Positions 1 through 7,969 of a DNA stretch of 64,000 bases are shown piece after piece (position 1 is the stretch's first letter; each line of letters begins with the position of its first letter). Both the position numbers and the translations under genes were made by a program. Origin of the DNA: Pleomorphomonas sp. (GTDB lineage Bacteria; Pseudomonadota; Alphaproteobacteria; Rhizobiales; Pleomorphomonadaceae); contig JARKNW010000163.1 in NCBI GenBank assembly GCA_029976075.1, forward strand, positions 97,480 through 161,479, written 5' to 3'. Below the pieces are notes generated by a model, which did no database searches, was not told the DNA's origin, and was given only the letters and a program-made list of their open reading frames with translations.

Positions 1-350
1 GAGGTGCCGATCGCCGCGATGGTGCCAGGAAAGAAGAAGGCGGCGCCGATCAGGAACACGCCGGCAATGATCTTGCCGAGGCCGCCACGCCCGCCGCTGC
101 CGGCGAGCACCGGCACGATATGGAGATCCGCCGCGCCGAGCTCGAAAGCGAGATCATCCTCGCCGAGCGCGATCCCCTTGCGCCGATCGCCGCGCACCAC
201 GCGGAACCAGTTGCCGACCACGACCTGACGAAAGCCGGGCAGCACGGCGGCCAGCGCACGCCCCGCCTCGCCGGCTGTCGCCACGTCAAGGCTATGGACG
301 CGCCCAAAGCGTTTGCCGAGGGCGCCATGCAGATGGATCTTACGCCGCAT
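1..350 (-). CDS. Phage tail assembly protein I-like (partial, runs off left edge)
   Basis: Leftward reading from an ATG at 350 stays open to position 1. The product starts MRRKIHLHGALGKRFG and contains a stretch ending in VPVLAGSGG followed by glycine-rich and hydrophobic sequence, the pattern of lambda gpI-type tail assembly proteins. Lambda gpI acts in assembly of the tail tip and is not retained in the virion. The start overlaps the end of the upstream JAB/NlpC gene by 11 bases, which supports it, since lambda genes K and I are also adjacent in this order. The C-terminus, and the expected host-specificity gene J after it, are outside the window. Confidence 0.8.
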   Translation of the reverse strand, partial: MRRKIHLHGALGKRFGRVHSLDVATAGEAGRALAAVLPGFRQVVVGNWFRVVRGDRRKGIALGEDDLAFELGAADLHIVPVLAGSGGRGGLGKIIAGVFLIGAAFFFPGTIAAIGT

Positions 351-1068
351 GGCGCACCCAATGAGTGATCCGCGCCCGCCAGCGGCCGGGCACGTCGTGA
401 CAGGAGAGGCAACCGTCGAGGTGGTGCAGGATCAGGCCATTGTCGTCGAGCACGCCGGAATGGCTCGGAACCCGCGAACCGGCCCGCGAGAAGAACACAT
501 CGCCGGGTTGGGGCGCGTCGCCGTCGAGAAGCACGAAGCCGGCATCCCGGAAGTGGTCGACCAGCATGTTCTCGCCGGAGGACCACCACGCATCATCGCG
601 GGCAAAGTCCGGCAAGGTGACACCACGCCGCTGATGGTACCAAGCTCTCACCAGGGCATAGCAGTCGCGGACACCGGAAACGAAGCTCCGGCCGATCAGC
701 GGCTCGTCGAGCACATGATCGCCCCACCACAGGATGTCGCTCGCCGCCTCGCCATCGGTCGAGACGATGCCGAACGGCACCCCGGCGGCAATCTGGCTTT
801 CCATGTCGGCGCGGGTCGGGTGGTGCGGATGGCGGGGTTGCGAACGACCGTCCGCGCCTTTCACCGTCGACCCATCGTGGCTATGGATCACCGCCTCAGG
901 CGCGAGATCCAGCCAAGTCCCCGAGGACATCTCGAAAGCGTTGAGCGGATCGGCCGCCACGTTGGCAACCGGGTGATAGACCCCGCCGGAGATCACGCCG
1001 CAGCACTCGCGCGGCCATTCGGACAACGCGTGATCACGCGCCGCCTGTGAGACGTCGTTACCGAACAT
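340..1068 (-). CDS. Phage tail tip protein K-like: JAB/MPN plus NlpC/P60 peptidase
   Basis: The protein (242 residues from the chosen start) has two enzyme domains in the lambda gpK order. Numbering is from the ATG at 1080. The N-terminal JAB/MPN metalloprotease-like domain shows a HSH pair near residues 66-68 and a downstream TRAD (about 89-92) in place of the usual SxxD. The C-terminal NlpC/P60 domain has Cys140 in DCYALV and His207 in SHSGV. It probably cleaves peptidoglycan or processes the tail tip during DNA entry. The ATG at 1068 is preferred over 1080 because GAGGT lies just before it. An intrinsic terminator belonging to the upstream moron ends directly before this gene. Confidence 0.88.
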   Translation of the reverse strand: MFGNDVSQAARDHALSEWPRECCGVISGGVYHPVANVAADPLNAFEMSSGTWLDLAPEAVIHSHDGSTVKGADGRSQPRHPHHPTRADMESQIAAGVPFGIVSTDGEAASDILWWGDHVLDEPLIGRSFVSGVRDCYALVRAWYHQRRGVTLPDFARDDAWWSSGENMLVDHFRDAGFVLLDGDAPQPGDVFFSRAGSRVPSHSGVLDDNGLILHHLDGCLSCHDVPGRWRARITHWVRHAA

Positions 1069-1081
1069 GGAAGACCTCATG

Positions 1082-1106
1082 AAAAAGCCCGCCGGAGGGG
1101 CGGGCT
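1082..1106 (-). terminator. Intrinsic terminator of the moron gene
   Basis: On the minus strand an 8-bp GC-rich stem (AGCCCGCC / GGCGGGCT) with a 5-nt loop is followed by a run of five T. It ends the AT-rich secreted-protein gene and lies immediately before the start of the JAB/NlpC gene. Late tail transcripts coming from upstream must read through it. Confidence 0.85.
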
Positions 1107-1164
1107 ACTAATGGTCGTTCTTCAGGCATTACTACCGAGTAAGACTCGTGTGTGCGCTATGCGA

Positions 1165-1890
1165 TCAACAACCTTGCTGGCACATTGAGTACGATTGCCT
1201 ACACTGTGCATGACAAGCAGATTGCCTGTCGTAAAATGTCGGATCTTTTCCGAAGTTCGGCGCGACCTCACAGGCTTTGTCGCAAGATATCCATGTTGTG
1301 GTGCATCTATTTTGACAGGCCGGTCCGCCATTCCAACCAGAGTTAGAATAGCTTGGTGCTGGTGCGATAGACGGCACAAACACTGGTTGAGGCACATAAA
1401 CCGGAGGCGCCGAATAAGTCGGGATATTATTCGATGTATTACCAGATCCATGAGCCGCATAAGTTGGATCAACTTTGGCTCTTTCATTAATCTCTTTTAG
1501 TTTTTCCTGACTATCAAGGTCAATCCTTCTTAAACTAAGCGCAGAACGCGCACTCTCGCAGGCGTTAACCACTGAGAATTGCCTGTAACACTCAAGGTCA
1601 TCACCCCTAGAGCAGCCGTTACCATAGTATTTGACATCGTGATCGCAGGCGATATCTATATTTTTCCCCAAAATATCTGCATCGTGCGTGCTTTTTAGAT
1701 CTATGCCAGTACGGATATAAATATCCGCGATTGGTCCGTTAAATGAGAGCTTATTATTGTCGATTGGGCGAAGTTCTACTTGTTCAACCTCAACCTTTCT
1801 AGCATTTGCTACCAAAAATCCTGCATGACTGCTTGTGCATGATAAGCCAGCGAAAACTATAATCGTCATGACAAGATGAATATTACCCAT
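1165..1890 (-). CDS. Secreted cysteine-rich protein, probable lysogenic-conversion moron
   Basis: The product is not recognised. From the ATG at 1890 (GAGG six bases upstream) it has 241 residues: a hydrophobic signal sequence with likely cleavage after SHA, a polar middle, a proline-rich stretch with repeated VPxP motifs, and a C-terminal part with seven cysteines ending in CQQGC, suggesting disulphides in the periplasm or outside the cell. Base composition is clearly more AT-rich than the flanking tail genes. It sits between minor tail protein L and tail protein K, where lambda has no gene, and carries its own terminator. These are the usual signs of a moron expressed in the lysogen; a tail function is less likely. 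Confidence 0.6.
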   Translation of the reverse strand: MGNIHLVMTIIVFAGLSCTSSHAGFLVANARKVEVEQVELRPIDNNKLSFNGPIADIYIRTGIDLKSTHDADILGKNIDIACDHDVKYYGNGCSRGDDLECYRQFSVVNACESARSALSLRRIDLDSQEKLKEINERAKVDPTYAAHGSGNTSNNIPTYSAPPVYVPQPVFVPSIAPAPSYSNSGWNGGPACQNRCTTTWISCDKACEVAPNFGKDPTFYDRQSACHAQCRQSYSMCQQGC

Positions 1891-2054
1891 TTTACGCCTC
1901 AAAGACTGTAGCAACCTTAATATCCATCTACGGATTAACTTTGCTTGGAAGGTCCGAATATGATCTGGAATAGGCCAGAGCGTAATCGCCTATACGCTAT
2001 CCTGCATCAGTACTTTCACTTCATAGTTGTCTATTAACAACTTGCAGAATGAGT

Positions 2055-2771
2055 TCAGGTTACGCTACTCCGTCCCGTTCCAGGGAACCCGCCAAATGGC
2101 AAGGGCTTACTACCGTACCGCGTTATGCAGCCCGACTTGAGCCGCTTGCTGCACCGATCACTAGCCGGCGTCGTCGCGGCGCCAGTCGCATCGAAACAGG
2201 CATCGCCACTATATGGGCACGTCGCGGCTGAGTAGTCGAACGCCGCCCCGTTCCATCGCCGATAGATCAGCGGACAGGCGCTTTGCAGCACCTGCCGACC
2301 CGGCAGCATGCGCCCTTCCTGATCGAAAGCCGCCGCGAGCTTCCACTCGACATAGACGCGGTTTTGGTTCGACTTCTGCTCGATGCGAAAGACGTCGATC
2401 GGAAAGTGCGCGTCCGGATCGGCATCAGCCTCGCCGTCGAGGAAGCGGCGGAAGGTGCGTATCCTTCGAACGACGCAACCAACCAGGTCACCGAACTCAT
2501 TGATGGCCCGCGAGAAGATGCCGGAGACGTTCGCCACCTTGAGCGTCGGTCGAGGGAGCGTTCCCTTTGACGTCATCTCAAAGCCCGATGCCTCAACAGG
2601 CGATGGCGAGTACACCTCTCCACCGTAGGATACCGGCTCCTTTTCCTTGGCGGACGATGTGAAGCGAAAGACGGGCCCACCGATGAGCGCGAGATCGAGT
2701 TCAAAGAGATGCACGACGCTATCGGCATCGGACGATTGAGCTGTTGCCGATACCGGAACAGGTGTGGTCAT
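2055..2771 (-). CDS. Phage minor tail protein L-like
   Basis: The 238-residue product from the ATG at 2771 matches lambda gpL in layout. An N-terminal barrel-like part is followed by a C-terminal region with several cysteines, including CPYSGDACFD, DRCSKRLKSGC and the terminal signature LPFGGFPGTGR. In lambda-type tails this region binds an iron-sulphur cluster and gpL joins the tail tip complex. The start overlaps the stop of the upstream M-like gene as ATGA, so an upstream in-frame ATG at 2837 is not used. The gene is followed by 140 bases of AT-rich non-coding sequence and then the moron. Confidence 0.85.
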   Translation of the reverse strand: MTTPVPVSATAQSSDADSVVHLFELDLALIGGPVFRFTSSAKEKEPVSYGGEVYSPSPVEASGFEMTSKGTLPRPTLKVANVSGIFSRAINEFGDLVGCVVRRIRTFRRFLDGEADADPDAHFPIDVFRIEQKSNQNRVYVEWKLAAAFDQEGRMLPGRQVLQSACPLIYRRWNGAAFDYSAATCPYSGDACFDATGAATTPASDRCSKRLKSGCITRYGSKPLPFGGFPGTGRSSVT

Positions 2772-3112
2772 AGATCGAACACCCTCTCCATGGTCGCCGA
2801 AAGTGAAGGCCTCCCGCCAGCGAAGGACCGCTGCCATGTCTTGCAGCGGTATTTCAGCGTCTCGGTGTCTCCAGGCCCCTTCCAGAAGAAGGCGACGTAG
2901 CCCTTATGTGCCTTGAAGAAGGCTTCGATCTCAGTGAGTTGGGCATAGGTCAGCACCGGCCAAACCGCTGTCCAGGTACGTCCCTCTACGTTGAGCCCAT
3001 CGCCGGATCGCTGGGTGTAACCATCGCCGAAAGCAGACTCCAACGTGCGGTATTCCGCCGTGAGGCTCGACTGTGAGGACGGGCGCCGGGGTGGCTTGAA
3101 GGTCTCGGTCAT
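2768..3112 (-). CDS. Phage minor tail protein M-like
   Basis: The 114-residue protein resembles lambda gpM: a short beta-rich tail tip protein containing FGDGYTQRSGDGLN near the N-terminus and the motif FFWKGPG in the middle, with an aromatic C-terminal half. gpM is needed for tail tip assembly downstream of the tape measure. The gene starts where the tape measure gene ends, sharing bases at 3112, and overlaps the L-like gene at its 3' end by four bases. Tight coupling on both sides fits stoichiometric tail assembly. Confidence 0.82.
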   Translation of the reverse strand: MTETFKPPRRPSSQSSLTAEYRTLESAFGDGYTQRSGDGLNVEGRTWTAVWPVLTYAQLTEIEAFFKAHKGYVAFFWKGPGDTETLKYRCKTWQRSFAGGRPSLSATMERVFDL

Positions 3113-5631
3113 CAGAACGGCCCCTTCGATATGATGCCGCCAGTTCGCATCTGATCGGCCATCTGCTCGTTGACGAGAATGCTGAGTTGCCGGCGCATCT
3201 CATTGCCCCAAAGTGCCGCGTCCTTCGTGCTGGTTCCCTCAGGAACAGACACATGGATATCGCCGAACACGACAGAGCCGCCGCCCCTGGAGCCGCCACC
3301 CGCCGCCATGACGCCAAGCCGGCCGCTGGCATCTCGCCGCAAGGGCATGATTGCCTCTGGACCGGCTTCGCCCATCAGGCCCGCACCACGCGCAAAGGCG
3401 AACGTCGTCGGCTTGGAAACCACCGAGTTCGAATAGGCGTGGAGACCTGAAGATTGGAACACGTTGCCGTTGGCTGAAGGGATCAGCCAGGAGAACAGCT
3501 TGCCAAACAGACCACTTGGTCCGCCCGTCGTGGAACCGCCACCACCGAACAGCCCGGCAAGTGGCCCCTGTCCCAACAAGACGGCCTGAAGCGCCGCGCT
3601 GGCGATCGTCTTTGCCAAACTCGCCATGACATCGGACGCGCTCCGGCCGTTGACGATCATGTCGATGAACGCATTCGAGGCGGACTCGGCAAGGAACTGT
3701 TGCGCGTCAACGAGCTGCTGCTGCGACTGAGTCAGCTTTTGGGCTTCCACATCCGCTTGCGCCATCCGATCGGCAAGCGCCCCGATCTCCTCCCGCTGTT
3801 TCGGCGTCAGCTCGATACCGAGACGTGTGGCTTCTGCAAGCATCCGCTGTTCATAGGAGAGCCTTGCTGCCGCGAGAGCCGTCAGGCCAACGGTCGAGGC
3901 CTCCGTCTTCTGCTCGGCGATATAAGCCTCGCCAGACTTGATTATCTCGTCATAGCTGCGAGCCCGTTGCGAGACGGCCTGATCCTGCCCCGGCATCGTC
4001 AGCGCCGAGTTGCCGAACGCCGTCGAGATGACAGAGTCATCGACCCTCTTCAGCCCTTCCCAGCGGCCTTGCAGTTTGGAGACGTCGCCACCGGTACGCC
4101 GCACAAGCTCGCTTGCAAGGCGGTCCTGCATGTCGGGCGAGAAGTATTCATCCCCCTTGATGCCGAGGCTACCTCGGAGATCCCGAAGCGTCTCTCGCGT
4201 AAACTGGTACATGCCGAGCGCCGAGCTTCCACGGCCATTGCCATAAAGTGCCCGGTTTTCCGGGTTGGCGAGCATGCCTGTTTGCAGCGCGTCGATCTGA
4301 TCGAACGTCATCATCGTCAGATTGCGGTTGCCACCGGTCCATCGCCCGTAATCCAGCGTCTCATTATAACCGCGGCGATTCTTGGTCCCTTCGGCTTGGG
4401 CAATGAGGTCGAGGATTCCTGACGACGGAGAGAACACCTCACCGGAGATCCCGGCCTTCTGGCGAGCATAGAAGTCGTTCAGCGCTTCATATCCTGCGCC
4501 GGCATTGGCGAGGCGCTCGGAAGCAAAGCGGTTGGTCTCGGCATTCAGCGCCTTTTGCGCCGCCGCAGCTGCCGTCAGCGCCTGTCCGAGGGTTTGGGCA
4601 TGCTGGGCGGCTTCGTTATACGCACCTTGCGACAGCAGATCGTTGAAACGCTTGGTCTCGGCGATCATCACCGTCGTGGACTCTGTCAGTTGTGTCTTGG
4701 CGTGGGTGAGGTCTCGGAGAGCAACAGCAGCCTCACCAGCGGTTTTCGTAGTCTCCAGGAGGCTGTTCGCCAGCTCCTTCACATCGTCAGAGACATCGAC
4801 GGACGTCGCCAGAGCCCCCATTGCGTCACGCAACTTAAGAATGTCGCCAGTCTTGGTCAGATCGTCCAGGGCGCTTTTGAGCGCTTCAATGCCTTTCGCA
4901 TCGACCTGATCGCCGAGGTTGGCGAGTTCGGGCATTGCAAGGCCTGTGACGTCGACGCGGAGGTCTCCAAGACCCTTCTCTAGTTCCGCTGCCGCATCCT
5001 TTGCCGCACTGGCGATACCTTCCCGGTATGCCGTCGCCAGCGCGTCGACATTGGCAAGAACGACGTTCTTGCTTTCCTGATGGTAGGTTTCTACGCCTTT
5101 TGCCGCGTCGCCCCACGCCTCCTTGATGGCCTTGATGATCTCAGGCTGTTGCTTCAGCGCTTCGGTGAGCCTGTCCGCGTCGTCCTTGCTCATGAAATAC
5201 TGCACAGCCGCGCCGCCAGCGGCGATCAAGCCGATGGTCAACAGGTTGACCGGCGACAAAACCGACATGAAGGCGGCGCCAAGACCACGAACGGCACCGT
5301 TCACGCTGCCGGCGCCGGTCAGAATGGCGCCGAGCTGCGTTCCCTGTTGCAAGGCCACGGTGAAGGGAGATCCGCCGCCCTGGAGTTGCACGGCGATATC
5401 CTGGAACTGCGCGGCCATGTTCGCAGTCTGCCCTTGAAGCGAGTTCATGGCCGCGCCCGCCTTTTTGGCTCCGGTCGGGATGGCATCGAAGCCGCCACCT
5501 GCCTTCCGAACGCGCTTGTCGAGGTCATTGAAAGCCATCTCGACATCGCGCCGGATGGCCGACATTTGCGCTTCCAGCTTTTCGCCGCGAGCGACGAACT
5601 CAAGCTCCAGCGTTCCGATTTCGGCGCCCAT
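3112..5631 (-). CDS. Phage tail tape measure protein
   Basis: The 839-residue protein determines tail length and is the lambda gpH equivalent. Visible parts are a long alpha-helical N-terminal half, a hydrophobic stretch near residues 120-150 (NLLTIGLIAAGGAAVQYFM), extended heptad-like regions rich in A, E, Q and K, and a central segment around residues 410-540 (ILDLIAQAEGTKNRRGY, SSALGMYQF) that looks like a lysozyme/transglycosylase-type domain. A glycine-rich C-terminus ends near GEAGPEAIMPL, a sequence common at the end of tape measure proteins. The start at 5631 lies five bases after the stop of the GT frame. The embedded muralytic-like domain would help DNA injection. Confidence 0.88.
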   Translation of the reverse strand: MGAEIGTLELEFVARGEKLEAQMSAIRRDVEMAFNDLDKRVRKAGGGFDAIPTGAKKAGAAMNSLQGQTANMAAQFQDIAVQLQGGGSPFTVALQQGTQLGAILTGAGSVNGAVRGLGAAFMSVLSPVNLLTIGLIAAGGAAVQYFMSKDDADRLTEALKQQPEIIKAIKEAWGDAAKGVETYHQESKNVVLANVDALATAYREGIASAAKDAAAELEKGLGDLRVDVTGLAMPELANLGDQVDAKGIEALKSALDDLTKTGDILKLRDAMGALATSVDVSDDVKELANSLLETTKTAGEAAVALRDLTHAKTQLTESTTVMIAETKRFNDLLSQGAYNEAAQHAQTLGQALTAAAAAQKALNAETNRFASERLANAGAGYEALNDFYARQKAGISGEVFSPSSGILDLIAQAEGTKNRRGYNETLDYGRWTGGNRNLTMMTFDQIDALQTGMLANPENRALYGNGRGSSALGMYQFTRETLRDLRGSLGIKGDEYFSPDMQDRLASELVRRTGGDVSKLQGRWEGLKRVDDSVISTAFGNSALTMPGQDQAVSQRARSYDEIIKSGEAYIAEQKTEASTVGLTALAAARLSYEQRMLAEATRLGIELTPKQREEIGALADRMAQADVEAQKLTQSQQQLVDAQQFLAESASNAFIDMIVNGRSASDVMASLAKTIASAALQAVLLGQGPLAGLFGGGGSTTGGPSGLFGKLFSWLIPSANGNVFQSSGLHAYSNSVVSKPTTFAFARGAGLMGEAGPEAIMPLRRDASGRLGVMAAGGGSRGGGSVVFGDIHVSVPEGTSTKDAALWGNEMRRQLSILVNEQMADQMRTGGIISKGPF

Positions 5632-5635
5632 GGTC

Positions 5636-5890
5636 TCACCTGATGCTGTCTGGTGCTTCGTCAAAGGCCGCCTCTGCGGCCTTCCAGTCTTCTTCGGAAA
5701 GGTCTTCTTCGACCGTCGCGCCGTTCGCTTCTGCCCAGCCCGTGTAAGCGGCCTGGAACTGCCACAAGCTCATGTCGTCGACCTGACGAGGGGTGAAACC
5801 CATGGCAGCGCCGAGGCCGTAGTAGACGGCGAACTTCAGCCGGTTGTCGGGGGAGGCACTGGCGCTTCCGCCTCCCCCGCCGATTTTCCC
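5636..5890 (-). CDS. Tail assembly chaperone, T part (made by -1 frameshift from G)
   Basis: This frame has no separate start and continues the G protein after a -1 shift at the GGGAAAA heptamer (5890-5884). Read from the slip site it is open to a TGA at 5638-5636 and encodes about 80 residues with FTPRQVDDMSLWQFQ and acidic helices. It therefore makes a GT fusion of about 194 residues spanning 6216-5636. In lambda the GT protein recruits the tape measure and tube subunits, and the G:GT ratio matters for tail assembly. The gene directly precedes the tape measure, as expected. An overlapping 82-residue frame at 5661-5909 is arginine-rich and is a shadow. Confidence 0.85.
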   Translation of the reverse strand, partial: GKIGGGGGSASASPDNRLKFAVYYGLGAAMGFTPRQVDDMSLWQFQAAYTGWAEANGATVEEDLSEEDWKAAEAAFDEAPDSIR

Positions 5891-6216
5891 GGCTTCTCAT
5901 CCGGGACACCGAGGAGGCCGGCTTTCAGGATGGTGGTCCCAAGCGGAATGGATTCCGCCGACGGTCGCTGCCGTGCATATCGTTCCGTAAGCGCGACCGC
6001 CTCCGGCGGCGCCATGCCGCCACCTATCAGGCCGAGGCGGATGATTTCAGGTGCGTCATCAACCATCGGCAAATAGGCGATGAGGCGGGCGAGCACCGCG
6101 AAAGGCGACACGCCCGTCTTTTCCTGAAGCTCCCGAAGCTGGCCTATCGCCATGCGGAATGTGTGATGACCATCGCCGAATATTTCGGAGATGGTGATAG
6201 AGGCGTCCCGGCTCAT
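5836..6216 (-). CDS. Tail assembly chaperone G-like
   Basis: The 126-residue protein (start MSRDASITISEIFGDG) occupies the gpG position between the tail tube gene and the tape measure and resembles the short chaperones of alphaproteobacterial phages and gene transfer agents. Codons 109-111 read CCG GGA AAA, so GGGAAAA lies exactly in the X XXY YYZ register needed for -1 slippage into the T frame. Without slippage translation ends 15 codons later in a proline-rich tail. It is a non-structural helper that holds the tape measure during tube polymerisation. Confidence 0.8.
   Translation of the reverse strand: MSRDASITISEIFGDGHHTFRMAIGQLRELQEKTGVSPFAVLARLIAYLPMVDDAPEIIRLGLIGGGMAPPEAVALTERYARQRPSAESIPLGTTILKAGLLGVPDEKPGKSAGEAEAPVPPPTTG
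5884..5890 (-). promoter_or_regulatory. Programmed -1 ribosomal frameshift site GGGAAAA
   Basis: The minus-strand heptamer GGGAAAA spans the end of codon 109 and codons 110-111 of the G gene, in the register known for -1 frameshifting. The -1 frame is open through 5636 and yields a T-like chaperone domain. Lambda uses the closely related GGGAAAG at the same gene boundary. Confidence 0.85.
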
Positions 6217-6218
6217 GG

Positions 6219-6680
6219 TCAGGCATCCGCCGCGACGTCGGTCGGGGTGAGCGGGCCGTCGCCGGTACCGTCGACCTTCACCTGATAACGCTCGCCGCGC
6301 TGACCGGTGATGTCGTGGGTGATAACGGCACTGCCGCTATATCGCCGCTTCGGCGTTCCCGCGCCCTTACCGGCGCCTTTGACATCCCAACGGATCGGGA
6401 TCGACGTTCCCCGCTGACTGAGGGCATCAAAGAGCGGCAACTGCTCGGCGGCGCATACGCCCTGCGTGCCGATCGACCACCCGAGCGAGGTGGTGTCGGT
6501 CACTTCCCAAGCCGCCGCGTCCGGATCATCAGGATCGGGAACGACCGTCGTGCCGGTCGATTTCTTGTAGGTGAGGCTCATCTGCGTGAAGCCGATAAGC
6601 TTCACCCAAGTGCCAGGTGTTGCAGGATCTTCGACATAGAGCGTGCCAGCGCCAAAACGAATGGGCGTGAGGTCGGTCAT
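6219..6680 (-). CDS. Major tail tube protein
   Basis: The 153-residue protein lies upstream of the G-type chaperone and downstream of the tail terminator-like gene, the position of lambda gpV. Its composition fits a tube subunit: small, beta-rich, with many T, G and D residues, a start region RFGAGTLYVEDPATPGTW and a later DITGQRGERYQVKVDG strand pair. Tube proteins stack as hexamers around the tape measure. Assignment rests on position, length and general sequence character; the lambda C-terminal Ig-like domain is absent, as in many short-form tube proteins. Confidence 0.75.
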   Translation of the reverse strand: MTDLTPIRFGAGTLYVEDPATPGTWVKLIGFTQMSLTYKKSTGTTVVPDPDDPDAAAWEVTDTTSLGWSIGTQGVCAAEQLPLFDALSQRGTSIPIRWDVKGAGKGAGTPKRRYSGSAVITHDITGQRGERYQVKVDGTGDGPLTPTDVAADA

Positions 6681-6704
6681 GATGATCTCCGAGGGAAAGC
6701 CGGT

Positions 6705-7169
6705 TCAGTAGGAACGGGCCGGATCTCTGGCGGCCGTGAAATAGGTCGCCGTGTAGATGAAGCCGACGCGGATGACGGGTTGCGTCGGCTGATCCTCGCC
6801 GCCATCGGCGCCGGGGATGTCAAAGCGGGTGCTGTCGAGGCGGATCGAGTGGACGAGCCCTTGAAGAACGTCATCCGCCGCGATCGCCGCCTCGAGCTTT
6901 TCCGAGATATCGTCGAGTGCCGTATCCGGATCATCGCCGTCTTTGAGCGACACGATGATCTGAAAGCGGGTTGTTCGGCGTAGCCCGTCGCCATCCTCGT
7001 CGTCCTCGATGTCGAGGGACGAGGCCTCGTCGAGGGTTTGCACCGTCGCGGCCATCGTGAAGCCTCTTTCGAGAGGAAAGCGGCGACTAGCTTCGACGTT
7101 GCCGGTCAGGTCCGGAATGGCATCGAGGACCGCGACGAGCCGTTGCCGGATCTTGCTGCGGTGATGCAT
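6705..7169 (-). CDS. Probable tail terminator / minor tail protein U-like
   Basis: The 154-residue protein is placed between the head-tail joining gene and the tail tube gene, where lambda has Z and U. The start MHHRSKIRQRLVAVLD, the alternation of acidic helix (LDDISEKLEAAIAADD) and beta strands, and a final strand IRVGFIYTATYFT fit the U/terminator fold, but no diagnostic motif is visible. Such proteins cap the completed tail tube and join it to the head. The ATG at 7169 overlaps the preceding stop as TGATG; a GTG at 7172 is an alternative start. Confidence 0.6.
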   Translation of the reverse strand: MHHRSKIRQRLVAVLDAIPDLTGNVEASRRFPLERGFTMAATVQTLDEASSLDIEDDEDGDGLRRTTRFQIIVSLKDGDDPDTALDDISEKLEAAIAADDVLQGLVHSIRLDSTRFDIPGADGGEDQPTQPVIRVGFIYTATYFTAARDPARSY

Positions 7170-7480
7170 CACGCCTCCACCAGCGAGAGAAAGACGAAGC
7201 CGACCCCGTCCGGTTTGGCCGCCGCTATCCGGTAGGTAATGCCATCGAGCACCAGGCGGGCATTGCGGGAGGTATCAGGAACGTCAGAGGCAAGCGCCGA
7301 GATCTTGAGGCTATCGGCTTCAACGCCGGCCGAGGTGTCCGCCATCAGGTCGAGGGCTTGCCAGTCGTCGAGAACGGCAACTGTCCGAGCCTCGCCGCCG
7401 GCCGGCGTATAGGTGGCCTCGCGGCCAAACTCCGCCGGGTTGAGGAAGGCCCGACGATCGGCCTCAGTTTCAACCGGCAT
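7169..7480 (-). CDS. Phage head-tail joining protein (FII-type)
   Basis: The 103-residue product from ATG 7480 begins MPVETEADRRAFLNPAEFG and continues with beta strands, resembling the short head-tail attachment proteins (lambda gpFII-like) that sit at the head side of the connector. FNPxEFG-like starts are common in this family. The gene overlaps its upstream neighbour by 11 bases and its downstream neighbour by one, so it is translated as part of the connector cluster. Longer in-frame extensions upstream are arginine- and threonine-rich and run inside the preceding gene, so they are not used. Confidence 0.65.
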   Translation of the reverse strand: MPVETEADRRAFLNPAEFGREATYTPAGGEARTVAVLDDWQALDLMADTSAGVEADSLKISALASDVPDTSRNARLVLDGITYRIAAAKPDGVGFVFLSLVEA

Positions 7481-7901
7481 TGCCGCTGCCCTCTTCGGCC
7501 TTCTCGTTTTCGCCGTCGTCAATAGCGGCGCCTTCGTCCTCGTCGGCAGCATCCGCGTTGCCAGCGTCATCTTTGCCAGTGTCGGTGTCTTCCGCGCTGT
7601 CTCCAGTGGGAGGAACATTCTCACCTGACGGCACCGGGACTGTTGGTACAGACGACGGTCGCGCCTTGATCACTTCGAGAGCGGACTCTTCGTGCCGCGT
7701 CAGGGCATGCGTAATGCCAATCTCTTCACCGGCCCGGAACTCGATCGGTTCCGTTACCGTGACGATGCCGGCCTTTTTGTCCTCCACTTCGAGGGCGTGA
7801 CGCCGATCGGCGATCTGGGACGCCGAAAGCTGAAGGCGCACACCGACGCCGTAGCCCACCCGATCAACAACGCGGTGAGCGGCGAACTTCTCTTTTGCCA
7901 T
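7470..7901 (-). CDS. Hypothetical phage protein with acidic tail, connector region
   Basis: The 143-residue protein is not recognised. Residues 1-80 form a compact domain (MAKEKFAAHRVVDRVGYG, then IEFRAGEEIGI). The last about 60 residues are strongly acidic and rich in D, E, A and G, ending EEGSGNAG. It lies between the major capsid gene and the head-tail joining gene, where lambda has FI, a capsid-associated DNA-packaging accessory protein that is also acidic. That match is by position and charge only. The ATG at 7901 is chosen over 7910 as it starts the folded part. Confidence 0.5.
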   Translation of the reverse strand: MAKEKFAAHRVVDRVGYGVGVRLQLSASQIADRRHALEVEDKKAGIVTVTEPIEFRAGEEIGITHALTRHEESALEVIKARPSSVPTVPVPSGENVPPTGDSAEDTDTGKDDAGNADAADEDEGAAIDDGENEKAEEGSGNAG

Positions 7902-7969
7902 GATGATCACTCCAGATGGTCCGGCCGTGTCAGACGGCCGGGCATCGGTTCAGCGAGATGGTGGATGGA

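Noticed and set aside
5661..5909. 82-codon minus-strand frame between G and tape measure
   Set aside because: It is arginine-rich without family sequence; the real second product is the -1 frame reached from the slippery site.
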